Shown here piece by piece: positions 12,023 to 22,460 of a DNA stretch of 64,000 bases. The translations under genes and the position numbers were made by a program. The notes below the pieces were generated by a model. That model was not told the origin of the DNA. It did no database searches and worked only from the letters and a program-made list of their open reading frames with translations. The first letter of the stretch is position 1, and every line of letters starts with the position of its first letter. Location: the NCBI GenBank assembly GCA_932521025.1, contig OW051472.1, forward strand, positions 6,758,001 to 6,822,000, in the 5' to 3' direction. Source of the DNA: Oscheius onirici (taxonomy: Eukaryota; Nematoda; Chromadorea; Rhabditida; Rhabditidae).

Positions 12023-14126
12023 ATGTCGTCTCGCGGTAAGTTCTACTCCATTCTTCTTCAACATCTCATGTTTTTCAGAAGATTTGCTCAGGATGAAGGA
12101 GCTTCTGCAGCAGCAGGACTACCAATCTGCCCGTCAACTGGTCGAGAAGATGCTTCAGAAGCGCCCCAATGGAAATGTGCTGAACGAGGAATGCGCCGCT
12201 CCGACCAAGGAATTCGAGCCGGCCACCTGGAATCCGGCGATGGAAGTTGTTCGTCTTGCGGATGTCTTCAAACGCATCGTCCAGCTGTGCAATCTTGAGA
12301 CGCAGGGAAAGCTCCTTCTGGTCAACAAGGAGATCAGTGCCCGAACCATCGACGTCGAGAAGATCGTGCCCAGTGTCTTCACCGAGCCGGGCAATTGCGA
12401 CTTCGCAGAGTTTGATCTTCGGGACGAGACGGTAAGTATTTTTTCAAACAATTTGAAACTAAATGACTGAAAAAAACAGCCCTTTTTCAGTACGGCAAGT
12501 ACAAGATTGTTCGCTGCATCTGCATGAAGCCGTCTATCTGGAGCACGAACCTGACTGATCTACACTCAGTTCGACTGGTACAAGCTGAAGGATTTGGCCA
12601 AGAACTTTGTCATGTGGCTGACTAGAACAGATCTAACTGAACGGAACCGCGATCTTCTAGACTTCTTCTACAGGACCCAGCCTGCCGAGATTCATCTCAT
12701 ACCACCTCTCATTCAACAGTGGGAACAGAGTCCTCAGCCTAATGACAAACCGAGCGATCTCATCTATGACTTCCTGCTACAGAAGAAGATTCGGATCTTC
12801 AGAGGAGAGGATGAGCATCTCTACAACTGGTTTCTGCTCAGTCAAATGGAGAACATTCGCAGCAAAGAGCTCACGGAACGACGCCTGAAGAAGATTGTCC
12901 GGGAATGGTATTCGATGAAAGACAAGACCAATGTGGACGAATTTTGTCATATCTTCGACTATGACTTCGTTGCCGGCGAGAAGTACAACTTCCCTCAGAT
13001 GTTCCCCTTCGAGGCGTACGGCTACAGAACCGGTTAGTCTTTGATCAGTTCTTCATTCAATATTTATTTTCAGTTCGAAGTGACAAGATTTACATCATGA
13101 CTTCCGATCGGTCCAAACTCATCTTCACTTTTGCTGCTATGTCATTCAAAGTTGAGCTGAAGCATGCCCCGATCAGGACGTATATCGAGTCGATGGATAC
13201 TCGTAACAAGCTGCGGGACATGCTTTTACAGCCTGATATCCTCTACCGAGTCCTGCGATATGTTGACGCGCCAACGATGGCCAGCCAGATGCTCACAGGT
13301 CCCGATGTCTTCGACAGGATGAAGCAAATTCCGAAATGGATTGATGGAAGTATTTACAGTCTCGCAGCGGAATCATTCATTGTTAGCAGTCTTACGTTTA
13401 CTCCAAAGACACTCTATGATAGTCAGACAGGCTGATGAAAAACTACTGGACCACATCAATATCGGTTTTCAGCCCGGAAGTTATACAATTCGACCGGATA
13501 TGCTGCCAGAAAACTGCAAGACTGACTACGGAGATATCCCTGTATTCGAGAACATCATCGAATACAAGTTCATGTTCGATGGGCTGAATGTCGACTTGAG
13601 CAAGTGGAGTTACTACTTGGAGAGTCTTGGAGAAGGAGCTGTGGAGAAGCTCAAACAGGACAGGAACATCTTCAAGAAGATTGGCAGGAACTTTGTGTTG
13701 AAAATCAAGAGCTGCCACTTCAAGAAGGTTCCTCACGATGTTACAGAAGCACTGATTACGTCTCTGAAGCCGGCAAAGCTGTATCTGAATCTCGATGAGG
13801 AGACGGCCGGAAATACATTGTCCCACTGCTTTACAAGCCGGAAAGTGTGTCCTTCGGCTGGGGTGAGGTGCCCAACATCTGTCTTCTGAAGCTGAAGAAC
13901 GTCTCTGCCAGAGCTTCCCCGCAGTTGCTTCACTACCTTCTGGCCGACTGGACGAAGATGAAGTTCTGGGAAATGTCCCTTACCGAGCACACATACGGTT
14001 TCCAGAGCCCGGAGATTATCAGCTACAGAGCTATCTTGAAAATGTTCACAGACGATGTGACTCATGGTTTGTCCTCTTTACTCTTCCTTAATCTTTTTTT
14101 CAGATGAGAATGGAACGGAGACGTGA
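12023..14126 (+). CDS. F-box-like protein, possibly a decaying gene
   Basis: Begins MSSR (12023-12035), spliced in phase to 12079-12431, which holds an F-box-like helix set (VVRLADVFKRIVQLCNLETQGKL). Later blocks are 12491-13032, 13074 to about 13390, about 13434 to 13810 and 13820-14065, ending after a last intron with DENGTET and TGA at 14124. A second F-box-like run (PDILYRVLRYVDAPTMAS) occurs near 13230. Keeping the frame needs introns with weak donors (GTTCGC near 12510; GTTAGC near 13383), and around 13805-13820 the frame changes with no usable intron. F-box proteins bring substrates to SCF ubiquitin ligases, and nematodes carry very many, often decaying. It could be a functional gene with a sequence error or a recent pseudogene. 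AATAAA lies near 14231. Confidence 0.5.
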
Positions 14127-15906
14127 CGCTTCGAGGACGGATTCAAGAAGCTTTCCATCGTCATCAACGAAGACAACAGTCAGATTATCATCACAGATGC
14201 CTAAAAAGTGTTTTCTTTATCAATTACAGTCAATAAATAGTTATAAAAATGAGGTTTTCATGAGCAAAGACGTAGACGCATTTTACTGGCAATGAACAGA
14301 TGTTACAACAACATAATATTGCCATGAACATCTTTGGAATCAAGAAGGCACTTTGAGGAACACGACATGATGAACGTAAGGGAATCAACAGAAATCAACC
14401 CAGTGTTATCGTGTCCGAAATCGCACAAGCCAAATCAATTGAAAAGTTGACAAGTTTAAGACCGATCTTCATGAACCGAGTTTTCTTCATCTGAGGAACA
14501 TCGAAACCATGTGACAGACCAGGAAGCTGGATGAAGCCCTATTCTTCCTACAGGCGATCCCATAGAAATAGTACTTTACCTCCGGTATCCCAACCTCTGA
14601 CTCATCGTCTCTTTCTGACTCTCTCACTATCCAGTACTTGTCTAGTCATGGTTATGCTGCACTCCAGAGAGAGCGGTCATGTGTACGCATCTGCGCACGC
14701 GCTGCCTTCCGGACCCCATAGAGCCGGTCCGACACACGATACTCGGACACTGTCCAGAGCCGATCCCGGTTAATCTCGACCCGGAAACCGGCAGTCTTTT
14801 TGCACGGGAGATCTCCTCATTTTACAAGATTTTCTTTTCCCTCAATCGGCTCTGATTTGCCTACTTGTAACATTTTTTCTGGATGGAATAATTTTCTACT
14901 TTGACATGTTGTGAAAGTTGTAGATTTTGTTGTTTTCTATAAATTGTCAGAACACGCTGACACAAAGCTCCGCTCGCAAACCCACATGGAATTCAACCAA
15001 TTCCAAAACTCCCTCATCTTTCCCCCTATGCTTGAATCCACCCAGTTTCAATCTCGTTGTATGCCGACGCTTCCACGTATATCGCTTCAGGGAAGGGGGA
15101 AAACAAAGCATCGGGGATGTTCAAACAAATCTCCTAGCCGAATCGAACCGAAATAGACAGCTGATTCTGTGTTCCCTTCTCATCCATTTGCTCACACACC
15201 CGCCTAGTCGAGCTTACTCTTTGTTGACAGAAAACAGACCTGATACCTTCTCCGATTGCAAAAACCAGTCTTTTTTGGAATTGCGATTGGCTAACCGCTT
15301 TTGAAGATCGATGTTTAGTTCAATCAGTGTTGATTCTTGTGTTTCTCCAAATTTCAGCAGATCTTTTACGTTCTTATTGGGCACTACAAAAATAAGTCGT
15401 ATTGATCTGTTCTAAACTTAACGGTAATCAAGCTTGAAGTATGACGATTTCATAAATTACTGCCCATTTTATTTCAAAAACTTTACGTGTGTTCAACACT
15501 ACGTCAAAAAATTGGCCGAGCAGTAAAAGAAAGCTAAGTCTCTGAGTTGCAAAAGCACAATAATATGATGCTGGGTTTCGAAACCTTTTATGCCTGAATC
15601 ATTGAGGTTCAGAAAGAGCTCTACCATGAATTACTTTCAGACATTTTTGGTCTCGATGTACCCCAGAATAAAGATCGAATAACCCTGTTCCTGAAGAGCC
15701 CTGTAGCAACTCCATCTTTATTCCTCCTGTGCTTCTTTCATCTTGCCTCTTTAAGTCTAACAATAATTGGAGTTCCAGTCATCCCGATTCGACCCGGAAC
15801 ATCCCCGCTGTCATTGATCTCATTGTGTTTGTTTAATTTGGAAGTGTTTTCAGTTCCTCCTCGATCAATCTGCCTCATTCTCCGAAACAAAACAAACTTT
15901 TAGAAG
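14127..15906. other. intergenic, no supported gene
   Basis: Short open frames only (for example plus 14531-14773 and 14927-15304), none with recognisable domains or splice context. The last 100 bases are the upstream region of the SEA-domain gene and end in a TTTTAG acceptor before its ATG. Confidence 0.5.
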
Positions 15907-16973
15907 ATGTACGGGGGCAGTATGAACACAATGAACACCGGAGCAGCCTATATGACTCGTCGTGGTTGGGACAAGGACCCCTCATCCCAAGGTTCAATCT
16001 CCTTCCATGGCAGCAGCAGGAAGAAAGTTTTCGTCATCGTCGCTCTGGCCATTCTGGGACTGCTGCTTATTGCCGCCGTCGTCATCATTATCCTATTTGC
16101 TGTAGGAGTGATAGAAGTTGGTCGATCGCCCGACTTGGAGACTTTTTCGACACAAAGTCCTCTCAATCCGGGGGTTATACCCACGCCGCAAGGAGCTGTG
16201 AGTTTTGACTTGGGGTGGCATTGCGTTGAGGCAAATAGATGGTCAGAGAGATAGGGAATAGGCTATCAGAGATACTGGTAAACAGTGGAAATGAGTCAGG
16301 AAAGGTGACAGATGCAGAGAGTCAGGTAGAGAATTTTCTGTGAGAGATTGAAGGTGTGAGGACAGAGAAACTCATAATATGAAACTCGGGGTTAGTTGCC
16401 GAGATGAGCTAACGGTAATAAGTTCTGAACAGAATGAACCGGATTGTGCCAGTTTTGGTTCTGAAAACATTGGTCCGACCAGTTCCCAAAGTTACACAGG
16501 GCACCGAAAAAGCATCACTTGAAATATTTAGAATTAACAAAAATGAAGACGAATCGATAAGGAAAGAAAAACAAATTCTACAGAATGAAAGGGATTCAGA
16601 GAATCTATCGATGTTCTTTTGTCGTCCGCAACCAGGCCAATTTGGCCTACAACGAACTCGCAAGCAGTACATACCAGATCGCGCTGAGTATGATGACAGC
16701 TGCGATTACCGACACGATACAACAATCGACTATGGTCTCTTATGGACCCATAGTAACTATGGGGAATCTTATCAACAGGTGAGTTTTTTCATCCGAATTC
16801 ATTGAAATATTTTCAGAGGAGAAGATCTTCAAGTCGACTTTACACTCAGACTAGACCAAGGCTTGCCGCCAAATCAGGTTCAGAACATTCTCCGGAACCA
16901 GCTGCCATCCATCCAGGCTCGTCTTGGTGGAACTGTTCTTATTGATCCGAACTCTGTCAATGTAAACGGCTAG
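15907..16973 (+). CDS. type II membrane protein with SEA domain
   Basis: Exon 1 (15907-16197, 97 codons) encodes a cytosolic N-terminus, a dibasic stop and one strong transmembrane segment (VFVIVALAILGLLLIAAVVI), then a Ser/Thr/Pro linker, which is type II topology. A middle exon ending at 16781 reads VVRNQANLAYNELASSTYQ, and the final exon (16817-16973) reads GEDLQVDFTLRLDQGLPPNQ. Together these are the two halves of a SEA domain (helix with YNELASSTYQ, strand with VDFTL), a fold often found beside O-glycosylated stems and sometimes autoproteolysed. Boundaries between 16198 and about 16590 are unsure; a short exon beginning NEPDCASFGSEN after the acceptor near 16432 is possible. The gene converges on the minus-strand gene ending at 17204. 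Confidence 0.65.
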
Positions 16974-17203
16974 CTCTTCACCTTTCTGTTGTAAGATCTC
17001 TTTCTGACGGGTCATGAAATATAAAAATTTAATGAACGATTTAAATGCACAATGATGTTCCATGTTCACAAGGGGAAGAGAGGGAGAAAAAAGAGCAAAC
17101 AGAGATCAGTACAATAAAGACTATACACGTATAATAGTCACCTGTGAAGGGAAAGATAAGCAAGATAAATTTACATTTTTTCTGGGTGGGAAGATGTGCT
17201 CTT

Positions 17204-18197
17204 CTACTGGTCGTCCTCATCGTCGAGAATGTTGATGTCGAACGGAATTGGGGCGATTCGACGTGGTTTTCGATTCTCGCGCACGGTGGAAGCAACCTCG
17301 AGAGCATAGTTATTGATAATCTGAATAGAAAGACGAATGATAAAAAGTAAAAACAACGTACTTTTTCCACATCGAGCGGATTGATCACGACGCCGTTTGC
17401 TGGCGTCATTGGAGGTGGTAGCTGCTTCTTGACGCGGACGCCACGGTTGTCAGTCTTGGATCCTTTTTTGACCTCCTTCGAGACGACATGTTCCAGCACA
17501 TTCGTCTTGAAGCTGAGCTGTTTCTTGTAGTCGACATAGAGCTCAGCAACGGAAGCTTGTCTATTCCTGAAGTCGCACATTAAGTGTTGTGAAAGAAAAA
17601 TGTACTCCATGATCTCCTGACACGTTTTGTTGACAGCTCCTTGGTAACTGAGAGGCTGATACAGTACTTCGTCTTCCTCCACGCCACAGTCCTCCTTCAA
17701 CTTCTTGCACATGCTTCTGGTAGAGCGGATCTCGTCAATGACCATCTTGGCTCCGGCCAATACTGCTCCAGTCGTATTGATCTCCGTCCTTCCACTCGAA
17801 TCGAAATTTTCCGGGTTGGAGACCTTCTGGCGGACGTCCTCTCGCATCTTCTCATAGTCTTCTGTGCTGATTAAATCCTGAACCTGCTTTATCCGAGAAA
17901 ATAGACCGAACATACGTCTCCAAGATCCTTGAGCTCAACGGCAGCCGATCCGGCGGACTGGCCGTGAAGAAGTTCATCTTTGCTCACGGTATCGAGCTTT
18001 TTGATTAGAGCCATCGGAGAGAGCCTCGACGGATCGAAAGAGTAGCGCTTTTTCTAAAATATTTGTTTTTGAGAAGCAAAATGGCAAACCTTGAGAGAAG
18101 ATTCGTCCTCGCTGGAGCGTCTTCTAGTCGATTTTAGCGGTGTAACGGGCTTTTCAGCAGCCAATTTTCTTGTCCTTAAACTTCTAACACCTGTCAT
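17204..18197 (-). CDS. uncharacterised protein with basic N-terminus and acidic tail
   Basis: Four exons on the minus strand join in phase: 18197-18090, 18053-17916, 17883-17362 and 17320-17204, for about 293 residues. The N-terminus is basic and Ser/Thr-rich (TRKLAAEKPVTPLKSTRRR), suggesting a nuclear protein. The middle is mainly helical (STEDYEKMREDVRQKVSN, AKMVIDEIRSTRSMCKKLKE). It ends with RKPRRIAPIPFDINILDDED. The third exon contains a 39-nt in-frame stretch with GTACAT and TTCAG ends near the codons for EIMEYIF, which may be an extra intron. I do not recognise the family; a chromatin or kinetochore role is only a guess from composition. The ATG follows a TTTAG acceptor by two bases. 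Confidence 0.7.
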
Positions 18198-18937
18198 ATC
18201 TAAACGGCAATCTATTTGTAGAAAATGGAACATAACGGAAGAAAGCAGCAGTTTGAATGCAAATTGTAAATGGCCGCTAATAAGACGCAGTACTCTGTGA
18301 CAAAAACACAGAGAGGCGGATAAACAGACTAATCTGGACAATATTTTGAACTTTTCCATAGTTTTTACATTTCATGTCATTCCCGATATTTTTAAGGAAA
18401 GCTTGTGTAATTTACATTCTGTCTATTATTTCAGACGTTTTTTTTCACATTTTGAAAAGAGAAATGAACGGAAAGTAGAAACAAAAGGAAAGAAGAAAGT
18501 AAAATTTTAGAACAACAGGCGTTAAAAACGAATTCAAATTGACTTGGTTCCCGCCACGAACGTTCGCTCTGGGAGCCCCAGTCCTTTAAACCGACCGTTT
18601 TCTCGACCTCTTGGAAATCCTAAAATTCTATCCTCAGTTTCTCCGCTTTTCTGTTGGTTTCTGATTATTCTCTGGTTATTTTTTAACCGAAAAATGCGTA
18701 GTAAATTGTGTAAACCCTTTTTAAAAATAATTTAGATGTATGGAATTCATGAACGACGTGTTGTTTTATTTCCCTAGTTTAGTTTTGTACTATTTTGACG
18801 GAACACGGGATTCGCCATGAATAATTTGTTCGAATTATCCGTAAAAACCATCTTTCAGCTGTTGCCAAATGTTTCAAAAATACTTCAATTCTTTGCTCCG
18901 GCTTGTTCATTTGTTCATTAAAATTTTTCAGGTAATC
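18198..18937. other. divergent intergenic region
   Basis: Lies between the minus-strand gene starting at 18197 and rps-30 starting at 18938, so it should hold both promoters. AT-rich, with no gene seen. A TTTTTCAG at 18924-18931 just before the rps-30 ATG is the likely trans-splice acceptor. Confidence 0.5.
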
Positions 18938-20154
18938 ATGCAGATCTTTATCAACGCCTTGGACGGCGGAGTCCACCGTTTTGATGTCCTTCCCCAGACG
19001 ACTGTCGCTAACCTAAAGGTTTGTTCGTTGGCATAGTTTTGCAACAAGTATTGGTGCGAGGTCGCGACTAGCTGCGCAAGCGGCAGGTTCAAACCAATGT
19101 AGAGCATAGATCTGTGTAATCGCTGAGAATCTGTCTTCCGCACCATAAAGCAACACGTTGGTGGCCCTGCTTCGGTAGATGCCCGACGTGGACGGTATAT
19201 TCCTATCTCCTGTGTAGCATTTTTGATGCCATGACGTTTGGAGCGAACCATATCGAAAACATTCAACAAATACGCATTTTTTTCAGGAGCGCCTCGCTGC
19301 CGGTGACGAGGTTCTCTCCTTCGGAAGCAAGATTCTTGATGACTCTATGGCCACTCTCGAGTCCCTTGATATTGAGAACGGAACTACTCTCTCGATCAAC
19401 GCTCGTCTTCTCGGAGGTGAGCATTTTATTTTTTTATTAGGTTTTGCGTCGGTGTGTGATGATCTCTAGCGGCTTCGGCTGTAGGAAGTTGTCAAAGTAG
19501 AACATGGACAGTTCGCTTTATCGAAAGAAGTCTGTCTACCTCACCGTAGAGCGAGGAATTGTGTGGCCCTGTTTCAGCAGATGCCCGGTTCCGTCGGTAT
19601 ATTCCTATCTCCTGTGTAGTGTCAATGATACCATGACGCTTGGAGCGAACCATATCGAAAACATTTCGCTTTACTAAAGTTTAGTTTTCAGGTAAGGTCC
19701 ACGGATCTCTCGCTCGTGCCGGAAAAGTCCGTGCCCAGACACCCAAGGTTGAAAAGCAGGAGAAGAAGAAGAGGAAGCAAGGTTGGTAGTTTCCGTCTTT
19801 GCTCGGTGTGTGGCAACGACAGGTGGCGCAAGCTGCTTGTTGAAGCTTTTGCGGAGCATGGATCGTTTTCTGTAAAACTTGATCTGTCCGCCACACCGCA
19901 GAACAAGAAGTTGTGCTGGCGCCACTTCGGTGGATGCCCGGCTTCGACGGTATATTCCTATCTCCTGTGCAGTGCCTATGGCACCATGACATTTGGAGCG
20001 AACCATATCGTAAACATTTCCCAAATAAACTGCTGTTTCTGTTCATATTTATTGTTTTTCAGGACGTGCTGCTCGTCGTATCCAGTATACTCGTCGCTTC
20101 CTCAATGTCGCCACCGGACCCGGAAAGAAGCGTGGACCTAACTCGAACTCCTAA
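18938..20154 (+). CDS. rps-30: ubiquitin-like/40S ribosomal protein eS30 fusion (FAU)
   Basis: Four exons, 18938-19018, 19287-19416, 19692-19781 and 20063-20154, give exactly 131 codons. The N-terminal part is a diverged ubiquitin-like domain ([20 protein letters not shown]) ending in the Gly-Gly cleavage site (NARLLGG). The C-terminal part is eS30 ([36 protein letters not shown]). The Ubl is cleaved from the precursor, and eS30 joins the small ribosomal subunit. All three introns are 268-281 nt, much longer than neighbours, because each holds a copy of a structured RNA (separate entries). An AATAAA lies about 20 nt after the stop. The ATG lies seven bases after a TTTTTCAG, consistent with spliced-leader addition. 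Confidence 0.97.
19051..19264 (+). ncRNA. structured intronic RNA, copy 1 (rps-30 intron 1)
   Basis: Helices seen by eye: outer stem TGGTGCG (19052-19058) with CGCACCA (19139-19145); inside it a GCTGC-GCAA-GCGGC hairpin (19071-19084); a second hairpin CTGC-TTCG-GTAG (19167-19178) closed by GGC/GCC; a 3' hairpin with lower stem CGGTAT (19193-19198) and ATATCG (19250-19255), inner CTCC/GGAG, and terminal stem GCATT (19217-19221) with GATGC (19225-19229). It ends with ACA at 19259-19261, 25 nt before the 3' splice site. An AAAGCA near 19147 sits where an H box would be. Confidence 0.75.
19450..19666 (+). ncRNA. structured intronic RNA, copy 2 (rps-30 intron 2)
   Basis: Same architecture as the copy in intron 1. 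Outer stem CGGTG (19450-19454) with CACCG (19542-19546); hairpin GCGGC-TTCG-GCTGT (19469-19482), where the loop is UUCG instead of GCAA; hairpin CTGT-TTCA-GCAG (19569-19580) closed by GGC/GCC; 3' hairpin with CGGTAT/ATATCG and terminal stem GTGTC (19619-19623) with GATAC (19627-19631). Ends with ACA at 19661-19663, 28 nt before the acceptor. The candidate H box (AGAGCG) misses the final A of the consensus. Confidence 0.75.
19804..20019 (+). ncRNA. structured intronic RNA, copy 3 (rps-30 intron 3)
   Basis: Outer stem CGGTGTG (19804-19810) with CACACCG (19892-19898); GCAA-loop hairpin at 19821-19838; AGAACA at 19900-19905 in the H-box position; hairpin CCAC-TTCG-GTGG (19922-19933) closed by GGC/GCC; 3' hairpin with CGGTAT (19948-19953)/ATATCG (20005-20010), inner CTCC/GGAG, and terminal stem GTGCC (19972-19976) with GGCAC (19980-19984). 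ACA at 20014-20016, 46 nt before the acceptor. Confidence 0.75.
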
Positions 20155-20284
20155 GCTGTTATCTTCATGGAAATAAAGTTGTTGATTGTATTAAACAAGT
20201 GTACATACATCTGGTTCATTATGTTTATCTCCCAATTCTCATTTCACGCTTTTGTTCATTAGCACTGCCAGAAACGATTGCGAC

Positions 20285-20508
20285 TATACTTGGGCGCCGA
20301 GTCGAGTTCTGTACCGACCCGAGTCGGCTCGCGAGTCGATTTTATTTTCAAATTCCGCGGCTCAAATATGAAGAATCTTTTGTTATTTCCCGTTTGTTGA
20401 GCTAAATAATGTTTTAAAAATCGGCTCGAGTCGAGCTGACTCGTGGGGCACCTCGAGTCGAGTCAAGCCGACTCGTGGCTCAAATCGAGTTCGAGTTGCC
20501 CAAGTATA
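20285..20508. mobile_element. MITE with 8-bp target duplication (hAT-type)
   Basis: A 224-nt element with terminal inverted repeats TATACTTGGGC/GCCCAAGTATA, flanked by direct repeats ATTGCGAC at 20277-20284 and 20509-20516. The interior is rich in GAGTCGA and its complement. No open reading frame of note. The 8-bp duplication fits hAT transposition, so it is a non-autonomous copy. Confidence 0.85.
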
Positions 20509-20644
20509 ATTGCGACGCTCTACCACCCACTCGCTTTTAGAGCGCGAAGTGCATCAACTTATTGATTTTCAGAATGTTTCTGTCATCCACAGGCGCCCTT
20601 TCCCACCTACGCACTTGTTTGTTTTCAGGTCTAGGCTCGCAAAA

Positions 20645-21971
20645 ATGGTAGTCGAAGCGTTGGCAAATCGTCCTGTCCGCGGGTTTCTTCTCGATATTAC
20701 TGGCGTCTTGTACAATTCGTGTCATGGAAATGATGGCGTAGCCATTCCCGGGTCTATTGAAGCTGTTCAAAGGTGAGTTGACTTTCAACTCTTGAACAGG
20801 AAGCTGGTCGTTGATACTTATTCATGAGAAGATGATGGTTTTGTTTGAAACAAGGTATTTCAGATTATACGAGTTCAGTCGTGTGCGATTTCTGAGCAAC
20901 GAGAGCACAAACACGACGGAATACGTTGTGGCCAAGCTTGGTCGACTAGGATTCAAGTGAGTTTTTAGTTTTTCAAAGCTCTTCTAGGGAAGTAGGCAAC
21001 CATTTCTAAACATTCTCGTTCATGCAAGTTGCGATAAAGTTTTTCGATTTAACTTTTCATTAATCGTTTTCAAAGATGTTCACGAATTCTAGAGAGAAAC
21101 GAGCCTATTTCAGTATCAACGTGTCTGATGTAATAACTCCGGCTCCAGCTGCTGCCGAATTCATCCGTAAAAACAATCTTCGTCCTCATCCTCTCGTATA
21201 TCACGGTTTCTACCAAGTTTCACGAGTATTATATCGAAAATCTAGGTGTTTCTTCATATTTCGAGCCTCTCCACGCTGAAGATCCGAGTTGTGTTGTTCT
21301 TGGCGATGCCGAGGACGAGTTTACCTATGCAAATGTGAACTCAGCCTTCAGGGCTTTGATGAAAATGCCGGATCCATTGTTAATCAGTCTTGGCAATGGG
21401 TAAGTTCAAAAAGTGTACACGAATACGAAAATTCAGACGTTTTTACCAGCGTACAGACGGTCCATGGCTCGATGTTGGGGCGTATGCTGCCGCCTTGAAA
21501 TTTTCCACCAATTGTCGTCACATTGTAATTGGAAAACCGTCCCCACAGTATTTTCAAGCAGGGCTGGATAGTCTTGATCTCCCAATTGAAGAGGCAAGTG
21601 AACGTTCTGTGTTTTTTGTCAAACATTTGGAAACAAGTGTTCGGAAGACATCCTCTATCAAAATAGCCTCACAGATCTGATTCAACGAGTTTTTTGTCAG
21701 ACGAAAGCTAGGCTTGATTCAAAAACAAAAAAGGTTCTATTTCATTGCTCCAGGTTGTGATGATTGGCGACGACATCGTCTCCGACGTCGGCGGAGCCAT
21801 GCAGTTCGGAATGCGGGGAATACAAGTTCGAACGGGCAAATGGAGGTATCCTCTTCTTGTTTTGTATCTCAAAAGTACATCCTCAGACCCGAATGGGAGC
21901 AACACGACACAGTCAAGCCGACTCTCATAGTAGAAAATCTCAAAGAAGCCGTCGATTTCCTTCTTCGCTAG
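20645..21971 (+). CDS. HAD phosphatase, LHPP-like (phospholysine/phosphohistidine pyrophosphatase)
   Basis: Seven exons: 20645-20772, 20864-20956, 21114-21205, 21246-21399, 21437-21593, 21754-21845 and 21887-21971. They total 801 nt in frame, 266 residues, very near the 270 of LHPP. HAD motif I is DITGVLYNS (nucleophile Asp; the usual second Asp is Thr here, while LHPP has Ser); motif II is FLSNEST; the conserved Lys is in VIGKPSPQYF; motif IV is MIGDDIVSDVGGA. The family hydrolyses phospho-imidazole or phospholysine and pyrophosphate in the cytosol, with Mg2+. Exon 5 ends GAG followed by GCAAGT, so intron 5 uses a GC donor; a GT donor four bases on breaks the frame. A TTTTCAG acceptor 17 nt before the ATG suggests trans-splicing. 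Its stop lies 57 nt from that of SDHAF2. Confidence 0.92.
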
Positions 21972-22028
21972 ATTCTCCTCAATGTTATTGAATAAAAAGT
22001 CTAATAAATTTACTATGAAATCCACATT

Positions 22029-22460
22029 TTACCGCGGACTTTTCCGCTTGTCTACGTAATTTTTGAGCAGTTTAAAGGCTTGACAACTGTTCACTTCGGC
22101 CGGTGCTTCTTTCTTTCCGCTCAGATAGTAGAACAGGTCCCATTCCATGTGCTCGCCATTTATTAACTGAATACTTTGTTTGAAATAGAATGAAAATAGC
22201 AAACTGACTTTGTCGTACTGTTTCAACGTCGCCTCGTCCATTTTCGTCAGATTTTCTGTGGCAAAATCACCCAAAATGATATCATTTTCCAAAATCCCGC
22301 GCTTTTTGCTTTGATAGAGTAGCCGTGCTCTGAAAAGTCATGTTTGATAAAAGAAGGGACAAAAAACTGACCGAATAACGTCCAAGGATTCAGTCGAAGT
22401 GGTGGAGAGACAGCGCACAGCCGGTCGTGTAGTAAATGTCAGTGTCAAAAGTCTATTCAT
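22029..22460 (-). CDS. sdhaf-2: succinate dehydrogenase assembly factor 2 (SDHAF2/Sdh5)
   Basis: Three exons in phase: 22460-22372, 22329-22209 and 22166-22029, for 115 residues. The start region (MNRLLTLTFTTRPAVRCLST) is a mitochondrial presequence. The body has the family's signature runs: RARLLYQSKKRGILENDIIL, GDFATENL and NGEHMEWDLFYYLSGKK. The factor promotes covalent attachment of FAD to the SdhA subunit of complex II in the matrix. Both ends look complete and all key residues of the NGEHMEWD region are intact. A hAT-type MITE sits about 280 nt upstream. Confidence 0.97.

Noticed and set aside
13443-14065. Minus-strand open frames of 110-127 codons
   Set aside because: Antisense of the F-box-like exons, with no domain of their own.
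17041-17361. Extension of the minus-strand 290-codon frame past 17362
   Set aside because: It reads through a GTACGT donor into intron and 3' sequence; splicing to 17320 gives a proper end.
19450-19666. C/D-box snoRNA interpretation (GTGATGA in rps-30 intron 2)
   Set aside because: The C-box-like word is absent from the other two copies and no matching D box with a terminal stem was found.
18928-20046. Minus-strand open frames of 113-121 codons across the rps-30 introns
   Set aside because: They are the antisense of the three structured RNA copies and of exons. The base changes preserve RNA helices rather than codons.
19019-20062. Telomerase RNA in the rps-30 introns
   Set aside because: No template complementary to the nematode TTAGGC repeat is present, and three copies would be unexpected.
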